From a virus, in IMG/VR virus record IMGVR_UViG_3300031692_000006, positions 1-44,231 of that record: a DNA stretch of 44,231 nt; one strand, written 5' to 3'. The translations under genes were made by a program, and so were the position numbers. The notes beneath the pieces were generated by a model, which saw only the letters and a program-made list of their open reading frames with translations, made no database searches and was not told the origin of the DNA. Shown here piece by piece: positions 38,888 through 44,044 of the stretch (position 1 is the stretch's first letter; each line of letters starts with the position of its first letter).

Positions 38888-39969
38888 TAAATGCAAATGG
38901 CACAGTTTTGCGTAGTATTGCCAAACATTGCAAAAGTAGTGCATTGCGGAACGAACCATAGCAAAAGCAAAGCACAGTTAAGTTATGCGACGCGAAGGTA
39001 TAGTACAGCATCGGTATGCAATGGCATTGCTGGGTAGTCCGGTGCAAAGGCACAGTGAAGCGGAGCATGGCAAAAGCAATGAGGTGCTTTGCGGCGCCGA
39101 GCACAGCAGTGGCAATGTGATGTATAGTAAGGCATCGTAACGGAATTGCCGCCCCGGGCTGTGCGGGGCATTGTATAGCGAAAGTTTAGCGGAGCTATGT
39201 ATAGCAAAAGCAATGCGGTGCAGGGCTTCGCCGAGGCAAAGCAGTGCAATTCGGAGCAGAGCCGCGGCAATGTGATGTATAGTATAACAAGGCATTGTAG
39301 GGCAATGGCTTTGCATGGCAAACCGGAGCAGTGGCAACGCGTGCCGGTGCATAGTAGCGGCAGAGCGAAGCAGAACAGGGCAAAGGCATAGTATAGCAAG
39401 GCCACGCAAAAGCACAGTGATGCAACCCGGTTCAGAGCAAGGGCAATGAATTGCAGATCAAGGCGATGGTGTAGCAATGCGAGGCAATGTTCAGTTTAAT
39501 AATAGCCGTGGTGTAGCAATGTGAAGCGATGGAAATGTAAAGCAATGTCCGGCAATAGCAATGCGGGGTAATGTGGAGCAGAGCAATTGCATTGCAATGT
39601 GCCGCTAAGCCGAGGCGTTGCAGGGCGGTGCATCGATAAGGTGCTGTAATGTAGAGCAACGCAAAAGCAAAGCATAGCTTAGTTGGCGAAAGCAGAGCGG
39701 TGCATTTCGTCGCGATGGCAGAACGGTACAATGTATATCATAGCAAAAGCAAAGTAACGCGATGTATCTCATAGCTGGGTACCGCAAAGTGACGGCAATG
39801 CGATTCATGTCGTAGCATGGCTATGGCATCGCAAAGCCACGCGAGGCACAGTACAGCAACGGCAATGCAGTGTAACGCAATGTGCCGGAATAGCGACGTA
39901 TTGCACAGCAACGGCATAGTCACGCGACGTATAGCGGTGGCTAAGCAACGCATCGATGCGCTTTGTATC
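38888..39969 (+). repeat. Degenerate pentamer array, block B (N-N-G-Y-R units)
   Basis: About 1.08 kb, by hand about 205 units of the same N-N-G-Y-R type with interspersed 6-mers. Examples are TAGCA, GTGCA, AAGCA, ATGTA and ACGGCA. The pattern is interrupted once by a GC hairpin, GCCCCG (39151-39156) / CGGGGC (39164-39169). It runs to within 12 bp of the terminator at 39981. Units are not copies of each other, so recent tandem duplication does not explain it; the spacing and the G-Y-R positions are what is kept. I see no coding frame I would defend on either strand. Confidence 0.8.
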
Positions 39970-39980
39970 CTTAGTTGACC

Positions 39981-40023
39981 AGGGTAAAGAAGACGACTTT
40001 GTACTTCTTTACCCTTCTTTTTT
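39981..40023 (+). terminator. Strong rho-independent terminator ending the array transcript
   Basis: A perfect 12-bp stem AGGGTAAAGAAG (39981-39992) / CTTCTTTACCCT (40004-40015), an 11-nt loop, then TCTTTTTT. Confidence 0.9.
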
Positions 40024-40032
40024 GCATTAAAT

Positions 40033-40047
40033 TTGCTTTTATTGCAA
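40033..40047. promoter_or_regulatory. TTGC-N7-GCAA operator (site 5)
   Basis: TTGCTTTTATTGCAA, a perfect pair of half-sites. It lies 8 bp before the phased TTGCCA repeats and promoter that open the rightward HTH operon. Confidence 0.6.
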
Positions 40048-40054
40048 TTTTATC

Positions 40055-40083
40055 TTGCCAATCGTTGCGAATTGTTGTATATT
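40055..40083 (+). promoter_or_regulatory. Promoter built on a phased TTGCCA array
   Basis: TTGCCA (40055), TTGCGA (40065) and TTGTAT (40075) stand at exact 10-bp spacing. The first is also a -35 box, 17 bp before the -10 TATATT (40078-40083). A protein binding the repeats would occupy the whole promoter. The transcript would have a leader of about 240 nt. Confidence 0.6.
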
Positions 40084-40240
40084 TAGGCAGTGGTTACGGT
40101 AGGCACTTGAGATATTCCCTTAATACGTCCGAGAAGGCCCTTAGAATCGCCTGTATTGGACGATCAACTTCGATCCCCACCTGTTACCGGCCGATATTAC
40201 AACGCAATAGAACGGATTGTAACTTGTTTAAGGAGATAAA

Positions 40241-40264
40241 TTGAATAAGCCAATTTTCAAATAA
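40241..40264 (+). CDS. Possible leader peptide, 7 codons
   Basis: TTG start after a perfect TTTAAGGAGATAAA ribosome site, coding M-N-K-P-I-F-K, then TAA. The ribosome site is as strong as that of the true gene 85 nt downstream. It may be a translated regulatory leader or the remnant of a lost gene. Confidence 0.3.
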   Translation: MNKPIFK

Positions 40265-40273
40265 TCTTAACGA

Positions 40274-40290
40274 TTGGCAAGAATTGGCAA
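40274..40290 (-). promoter_or_regulatory. Two TTGCCAA half-sites, 10-bp phased
   Basis: TTGGCAA at 40274 and 40284 is the reverse complement of the TTGCCAA seen at 40055 and 1194. It lies between the promoter and the first gene of the HTH operon, so binding could act as a roadblock or loop with the 40055 array. Confidence 0.45.
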
Positions 40291-40328
40291 GAAAAGGGTT
40301 GTATTTTTTAAAGTAAGGAGATAGTTTA

Positions 40329-40571
40329 ATGCGAAAGAGTAAGAGTGTACGCGAAAGATTTATTGAAAGCACCTTGACAGTTGAAGAAGTAAGTACCTTG
40401 TTGGGGATCGGTGTTCGAACGGTTTGGCGTTGGGAATCAATTCAAAAAATGCCAGCTTCAAAAAGTTTTGGCCATTGGAAACGTTGGGATAAACAAGAGA
40501 TCGATGATTGGGTAAATTCCGGGTGTCCGGATCAAAGAGAAATTGATATTAAGAAGAAAGGGGAACAATGA
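40329..40571 (+). CDS. AlpA/excisionase-like HTH protein
   Basis: An 80-aa protein, AAGGAGATAGTTTA before ATG. TLTVEEVSTLLGIGVRTVWRW followed by FGHWKRWDKQEIDDWVNSG is the MerR-superfamily AlpA/excisionase layout: helix-turn-recognition helix with W-R-W, a wing with K-R-W and a terminal helix. It may be a directionality factor or a transcription activator. It is coupled to the next gene by ATGA. Confidence 0.75.
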   Translation: MRKSKSVRERFIESTLTVEEVSTLLGIGVRTVWRWESIQKMPASKSFGHWKRWDKQEIDDWVNSGCPDQREIDIKKKGEQ

Positions 40572-40984
40572 GAAAATCAAAGAAACCTGATTTGAAGGAT
40601 TTTGTTTTTTATGAATGTAAGAAGTGCAAAAAGCTCGCATTGGATTTTATGGGGGCAATCGGCCATGCAAGGAAAAGTCATGGTATCAAAGTTCACAAAG
40701 ATCAAATTTTAAAGTATTTCACGATTGCAGAAAATCCCCCGGCTGAAATGGTTGAGGCCCTTTTGCGAAAACGAAAATATCAACACAACTCTTTAGAGCG
40801 AAAAAGACAAGGCAAGCCAGCATCGGATAAGTCACCCCGCAAAAAGCGGTCAACTAAAAACCAGCCTTCACAAATCCCCAAAGTTCTCGGCGTGCAAGGG
40901 GTACCCGAATTGGTTCCCGATGGTGTTATTTTGACGTTGCAAATTAAGTTTCCGATTGCCTTTGGAATGCCTGAAATTTTGTAA
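40568..40984 (+). CDS. C2H2-type zinc-finger protein
   Basis: A 138-aa protein. Residues 16-41 read Y-E-C-K-K-C, then a 15-residue hydrophobic stretch and HARKSHG. This is a C-x2-C-x14-H-x4-H finger like a classical C2H2 unit, with phage Ros/MucR-like spacing. A basic disordered middle (RKRQGKPASDKSPRKKRS) and a hydrophobic end follow. It is likely DNA- or RNA-binding; the target is unknown. Confidence 0.6.
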   Translation: MRKSKKPDLKDFVFYECKKCKKLALDFMGAIGHARKSHGIKVHKDQILKYFTIAENPPAEMVEALLRKRKYQHNSLERKRQGKPASDKSPRKKRSTKNQPSQIPKVLGVQGVPELVPDGVILTLQIKFPIAFGMPEIL

Positions 40985-41012
40985 TGAAATTTTTGTTTAG
41001 GAGTACAAAGCA

Positions 41013-41291
41013 ATGAAGAAGAAAGCAGATGTAAAACCGATGAACGGATTGAATGAACATCGGCGTATTAGCTGGCGGGACGAACACAACAAAATTTGTA
41101 CCAGTCTGGCCGAAGAAGGATTTTCGTTGCGTGTGATCATGGAGAAATCACGTTTAACACTTCATCAAGTTGTCTATCGTTTGAACAAAAAAGGAATCAG
41201 TCTGAAAAGTTATCGAAATGGTGAAACACCGCGATCACAGGCCCGATTAAGTCACTTCACACTCTCTTACGAAAAAACAAAGACTGGGTAA
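41013..41291 (+). CDS. Small HTH-like protein
   Basis: A 92-aa protein with TTTAGGAGTACAAAGCA. LAEEGFSLRVIMEKSRLTLH then VVYRLNKKGISLKSYR resembles a homeodomain-like HTH with a recognition helix ending in Y-R-L-N-K-K-G, as seen in resolvase-type or GcrA-like small DNA-binding proteins. It is the last gene before a terminator shared with the convergent leftward operon. Confidence 0.55.
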   Translation: MKKKADVKPMNGLNEHRRISWRDEHNKICTSLAEEGFSLRVIMEKSRLTLHQVVYRLNKKGISLKSYRNGETPRSQARLSHFTLSYEKTKTG

Positions 41292-41318
41292 TGCTCGCGC
41301 TTGTTACTGTTTTGGGGT

Positions 41319-41351
41319 AAGGGGGCCGAAACACTGGCCCCCTTATCTTTT
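41319..41351. terminator. Terminator between convergent operons
   Basis: AAGGGGGCC (41319-41327) / GGCCCCCTT (41336-41344), 8-nt loop, followed by ATCTTTT on the plus strand. On the minus strand the stem is followed by only short T stretches, so it is chiefly rightward. Confidence 0.75.
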
Positions 41352-41352
41352 A

Positions 41353-41760
41353 TCAGGCGTTTCGTTTCAGGCCGCCAATGACACCATTTTTACGAATATT
41401 ATCGCCAATCAGGCCCACCAGTCCGGAGCCTAACAGCAATTGGATCAAGCCGGGCCAATCCGCAACACCACCAGACGCCAACGTGGTAATCACGCCGATG
41501 TAAGCCGCTTGATTGGCTTTTTGTTGTTCCAAATCTTTCCCGGCGTTTTCAAATTTCTGCATGACAATTTCATTCTCTTTTTGCCATATCAGGTAATCTT
41601 GTTCTAATTGGGTTGCCGTTACTTCTTTTCCCGGTACAAACGGGCTTTCCGTGACCGGGGTACACCCCACAGCCACCAACCAAATCACTGTGCCGATCAC
41701 CGGGGCAATCACGGTAAATCGGTTCTTTTCAATCCATGACCATATTTCTGACCAGTTCAT
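41353..41760 (-). CDS. Holin-like / phage membrane lipoprotein
   Basis: A 135-aa protein with TTTAGGAGTTTAAAA. The N-terminal helix (VIAPVIGTVIWLVAVGC, about 17-33) ends in a V-A-V-G-C that could be a lipobox. A Gln/Glu-rich helical middle (DLEQQKANQAAYIGVI) and a second hydrophobic stretch (WPGLIQLLLGSGLVGLIG) with a basic end (GGLKRNA) follow. Several phages carry a protein of this build annotated as holin or membrane protein. It is the last gene of the leftward early operon, so an inner-membrane lysis or exclusion role is possible. Confidence 0.55.
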   Translation of the reverse strand: MNWSEIWSWIEKNRFTVIAPVIGTVIWLVAVGCTPVTESPFVPGKEVTATQLEQDYLIWQKENEIVMQKFENAGKDLEQQKANQAAYIGVITTLASGGVADWPGLIQLLLGSGLVGLIGDNIRKNGVIGGLKRNA

Positions 41761-41762
41761 TT

Positions 41763-41918
41763 TTAAACTCCTAAATCAGTTGCCGAATAACAAACGGTAC
41801 TTCCTGCCGTAGACGACCACGGTTCGGCCGTTTCGTTGATTGCCGTCCCGCGAAAGATACCTTGATGATAAACCGGCCGGGGACGGTCAACAGCCTTTAC
41901 CGGTGGTTCGTCTAACAC
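41763..41918 (-). CDS. Possible small gene (GTG start)
   Basis: A 51-aa frame starting GTG 41918 (M-L-D-E-P-P-V-K), overlapping the end of the preceding gene by 7 nt and ending just before the holin-like start. Composition is plausible (PRPVYHQGIFRGTAI, AEPWSSTAGST). The ribosome site is weak, so it may rely on coupling. It fills what would otherwise be a 150-bp gap in a tightly packed operon. Confidence 0.4.
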   Translation of the reverse strand: MLDEPPVKAVDRPRPVYHQGIFRGTAINETAEPWSSTAGSTVCYSATDLGV

Positions 41919-42118
41919 ACAAAAGGGCGAATGAGTACCTTCATTCGATCTTTGGCCACGTTGGCGAATTTGTCCGCATTGTCGATCACAACAGAAATTG
42001 AGGCATTCCGATCATCGGACGCCACAACCGGGGCCGGGCCAAAAATCAATTTTTCAGCTTGCCCGGCTTTTTCTTGTTCGCGTGTTGGTACTTCTAAAAT
42101 TGCAACTTCATACAACAT
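41912..42118 (-). CDS. Conserved small phage protein
   Basis: A 68-aa protein starting MLYEVAILEVPTREQ after AAAGGAAAAACC. The sequence EKLIFGPAPVVASDDRNASI and MKVLIRPF follows a pattern (L-Y-E-V-x-I-L-x-x-P-T, then E-K-L-x-F-G-P-x-P-V-V-A, ending V-L-V/I-R-P-F) found in small phage proteins of unknown function. It looks like a compact alpha/beta structural or adaptor protein. Confidence 0.65.
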   Translation of the reverse strand: MLYEVAILEVPTREQEKAGQAEKLIFGPAPVVASDDRNASISVVIDNADKFANVAKDRMKVLIRPFVC

Positions 42119-42302
42119 GGTTTTTCCTTTCATTAAAAGTTTTGATTTCTAATTTCTCGATTTTATCTTTGTCCCATTGAACACGATCATTTTTCTGGTA
42201 ACACTCTAAACAAATATAAAAAGGCTCGTTAGATTGCCCCACATCAACAAAGGCACCGCGATCCGGGTGATAGTGACAGTGATATTTAGGTTTTTTTGTC
42301 AA
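42108..42302 (-). CDS. Small zinc-finger protein (TTG start)
   Basis: A 64-aa protein with TTG start at 42302; AAGGG lies 7 nt upstream. The N-terminal CHYHPDRGAF and middle CLECYQK give a Cys/His-pair zinc site, and the C-terminus is basic and helical. It overlaps its neighbours on both sides. No specific family is recognised. Confidence 0.55.
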   Translation of the reverse strand: MTKKPKYHCHYHPDRGAFVDVGQSNEPFYICLECYQKNDRVQWDKDKIEKLEIKTFNERKNHVV

Positions 42303-42477
42303 TCTTTTTCCCTTGTAATTTTAATTCAAACCGCTTGTCATACCGTCGCTGTTTTATTTCAATAACATGTGCATACGCATCAACATTATGATCCCTAACA
42401 GCAACATGATAATAAAGATTTAAGGCTTGAAGAATTTCTTCCTGTTCAACAATCATCGTCGCGTTTCCTTGTAACAT
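42286..42477 (-). CDS. Hypothetical small helical protein
   Basis: A 63-aa protein starting at TAATG on the preceding stop. It has helical segments (EEILQALNLYYHVAV, RRYDKRFELKLQGK) and a basic end. It is coupled to the next gene by a 17-nt overlap. No family is recognised. Confidence 0.55.
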   Translation of the reverse strand: MLQGNATMIVEQEEILQALNLYYHVAVRDHNVDAYAHVIEIKQRRYDKRFELKLQGKKIDKKT

Positions 42478-42842
42478 TAAAATTCCCTTTCAGATGAATA
42501 GCCACAGAAACAACGCCCGGTAGAATCTAAATAGCGTTCGCATTGCGGGCACCGCCGCCCCGCCGCTGTCTTTTCTTTTTTTATTTGGGGAAATTCTTGT
42601 TCCCATCGACGCTGATTTAACCACGTTCTAAAATGCGGCCACTCAGGACAAAATACTTTTTGTGATCTTAGCATTCGTTTGTAATTCATTTCCCGCAAAA
42701 TTGCCGGTTCCAATAGTTCGACACAATCGGCCCAATCTTTATGCTTCTTTTTGAAATCTGAAAATTCGGTTTTAAGCCCGCGTTTTGTACCGGGAAATAG
42801 GCCGCGTGCCGTATTGAAAATAGTCAATAAATCTGCCATCAT
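42477..42842 (-). CDS. Replication-associated candidate with a C-terminal zinc ribbon
   Basis: A 121-aa protein. The start overlaps the RuvC-like stop (ATGA), and a second ATG follows directly. FSDFKKKHKDWADCVELLEPAI, then EWPHFRTWLNQRRWEQEFP has the W-P-x-F-x-T-W-L-N-x-R-R-W-E motif that commonly ends phage replication-initiation or DnaC/DnaD-like proteins. CPQCERYLDSTGRCFCG is a C-x2-C-x9-C-x-C zinc ribbon. It is probably a short replisome organiser or helicase-loader relative, and the only replication-type candidate in this genome. Confidence 0.5.
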   Translation of the reverse strand: MMADLLTIFNTARGLFPGTKRGLKTEFSDFKKKHKDWADCVELLEPAILREMNYKRMLRSQKVFCPEWPHFRTWLNQRRWEQEFPQIKKEKTAAGRRCPQCERYLDSTGRCFCGYSSEREF

Positions 42843-43273
42843 AAACCCCGCGTAACCCGTCTGCCATATTCTGCAATTAAAATCGAATCGGCCTTTGCGT
42901 GTGTTACCTTCTCATTGGGAAATAATTGTTGTGCTTTTGCTTTGGTGACGTTCTTATTTCCCCGGCTTAAACAACGCATGGATCGTTGCCATGTTCCGGG
43001 AGTTACAAGTTCGTAAGAGATTTTCAGACAGGTTAACAATCCCAGCCAAAACCCGTAATTCACCCCAAACGAAAAGATTGATTTAGCCCCCTGTCCGGGA
43101 CGTGAAGCGATCCGTTCGATATAAGCTTTTTTGACCGACGGCAAATATTCCTGAAACGCATCAACCATTTCATGCGGAGTGTGTTTGGCATATTCAATTG
43201 TATCAATGATTTGCCCCTGCATGTCAATAAACGTTGCGGCACCGTTGCCGCCGGGATCAATTCCAACAATCAT
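42839..43273 (-). CDS. RuvC-like Holliday junction resolvase
   Basis: A 144-aa RNase-H-fold nuclease. The N-terminal IVGIDPGGNGAATFID holds the first catalytic Asp and the glycine turn. AYIERIAS gives the second-strand Glu, followed by GQGAKSIFSFGVNYGFWLGLL as in phage RuvC-like enzymes. The C-terminal HAKADSILIAEYG gives the last acidic residue. It would resolve branched DNA before packaging or in recombination. It is coupled to csrA (upstream overlap) and to the next gene (ATGA). Confidence 0.8.
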   Translation of the reverse strand: MIVGIDPGGNGAATFIDMQGQIIDTIEYAKHTPHEMVDAFQEYLPSVKKAYIERIASRPGQGAKSIFSFGVNYGFWLGLLTCLKISYELVTPGTWQRSMRCLSRGNKNVTKAKAQQLFPNEKVTHAKADSILIAEYGRRVTRGL

Positions 43274-43446
43274 TTTTCGCCCCTTTCGTGCTTGATAATA
43301 TTGTATACTTCTTCACGATGAACGGGAATTTCACGCGGAGCCTCAATCGCTAATCGGACTTTATGCGGTCGAATCCGCATAACTGTCACCCGGATTTTAT
43401 CCCCGATACAAATTGTTTCATCCAATTGCCGCGTTAAAACCAACAT
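43270..43446 (-). CDS. csrA: CsrA-family RNA-binding translational regulator
   Basis: A 58-aa protein starting MLVLTRQLDETICIGDKI; AGAAAGGATTCTC precedes this ATG, and the frame open upstream is not coding. It spans the whole CsrA fold: MLVLTR (strand 1), IGDKIRVTVMRIRPHKVRLAIEAP (strands 2-4) and IPVHREEVY, containing the Arg that contacts GGA in RNA. CsrA dimers bind A-N-GGA in ribosome sites and alter translation or stability. Its own ribosome site contains AAGGA, so autoregulation is plausible. It is coupled to the RuvC-like gene. Phage-encoded CsrA is uncommon and could redirect host or phage translation. Confidence 0.9.
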   Translation of the reverse strand: MLVLTRQLDETICIGDKIRVTVMRIRPHKVRLAIEAPREIPVHREEVYNIIKHERGEK

Positions 43447-43473
43447 GAGAATCCTTTCTAAAAAATGAATACA

Positions 43474-43508
43474 ACGGGCCGGTAGCCAACAAGGTAGTAC
43501 CGACCCGT
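43474..43508 (-). promoter_or_regulatory. Hairpin in the csrA leader
   Basis: ACGGGCCGGTA (43474-43484) pairs with TACCGACCCGT (43498-43508) with one mismatch. On the minus strand it is followed by TGTATTCATTTTTT and then the csrA ribosome site. It is either an intercistronic terminator after the SSB-like gene or a control hairpin for csrA. Confidence 0.5.
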
Positions 43509-43526
43509 CGCGGGTGATGAAAAAGC

Positions 43527-43889
43527 CTAAAAGGGACAATCATCTTCGGGGGGCGGTGCGGCCTGTCCTTTGGGGGTTCGTACCCGGATACCGCCCGTCA
43601 TTTTCCCGCCGAACATGATAGTGGGATCGTTATACAGAACGATTTTGTGACCGATCCAATCATCAAAATCATCACTGCCAGTGATCACTGAGATCACCTG
43701 ACCGTTTGTTTGATTCAAGACCAGTGGCTTGACTCCGTCATGGAATGTTAAGGCCCATTTCATATCCGGGGCTTGATTTTCCATGGCAACATTGACCTGT
43801 TCGTACCCTCCAATTATGACTAAAATAGCCGGGGTACAATCCTCTTTTGTGAGATACTTACTTTGTTTTAAATCGCTGACTTTCGGCAT
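43527..43889 (-). CDS. SSB-like phage protein
   Basis: A 120-aa protein with AAAGGAATGAATC. It has a beta-rich middle (KPLVLNQTNGQVISVITGSDD, DDWIGHKIVLYNDP) and a proline/acid tail ending in EDDCPF. The acidic D-D-x-P-F tail is the usual partner-recruiting end of single-stranded DNA-binding proteins. The T-N-x-x-x-I-x-x-I-T-G-x-D-D, D-W-I-G-K-x-I-V-L-Y blocks recur in a phage group placed beside recombination genes. It is likely an OB-fold ssDNA-binding protein working with the RuvC-like nuclease and gp157. Confidence 0.7.
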   Translation of the reverse strand: MPKVSDLKQSKYLTKEDCTPAILVIIGGYEQVNVAMENQAPDMKWALTFHDGVKPLVLNQTNGQVISVITGSDDFDDWIGHKIVLYNDPTIMFGGKMTGGIRVRTPKGQAAPPPEDDCPF

Positions 43890-43900
43890 GATTCATTCCT

Positions 43901-44044
43901 TTACTTTACTATGATTGTGTTTTTATCAAGTTCCCACCGTGCCCAACCACAACACGGACAATTCCAATTGTTTTCCATAATTTCACGCATAGGCCCCCGG
44001 TGCCCGCAATGACAGGTGTATGGGGCTTCATCTAATTTGTACAT
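43901..44044 (-). CDS. Small zinc-ribbon protein
   Basis: A 47-aa protein starting MYKLDEAPYTCHCGHRG. The frame is open further upstream, but that part overlaps gp157 by more than 55 bp. It has two Cys pairs (CHCG, CPCCG) 22 residues apart, a classic short zinc ribbon, then WARWELDKNTI. The start overlaps the gp157 stop by 17 nt. No family is recognised. Confidence 0.6.
   Translation of the reverse strand: MYKLDEAPYTCHCGHRGPMREIMENNWNCPCCGWARWELDKNTIIVK

Larger units (their letters stand above)
40084..40328 (+). promoter_or_regulatory. Long leader of the HTH operon
   Basis: About 240 nt without a normal gene. It contains a 7-codon mini-frame with a strong ribosome site (40241-40264), a pair of TTGGCA half-sites 10 bp apart (40274 and 40284) and the AAGGAGATAG ribosome site of the next gene. 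The rest shows nothing I recognise. Confidence 0.45.

Noticed and set aside
38177-39953. Several long minus-strand frames (up to about 205 aa) and one plus-strand frame in the periodic region
   Set aside because: Composition is Cys/His/Ala/Leu-rich in all three minus frames alike, as expected from a 5-nt pattern whose complement rarely makes stops. The frames overlap one another, lack ribosome sites, and the longest runs antisense into the RAMP-like gene.
38305-39969. CRISPR array
   Set aside because: There is no repeated 24-40 bp direct repeat and no constant spacer length; periodicity is 5-6 nt. No cas1/cas2 or effector genes are present.
38305-39969. Diversity-generating retroelement or simple microsatellite
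   Set aside because: There is no reverse transcriptase and no template/variable repeat pair. Units are too varied for slippage-type tandem repeats.
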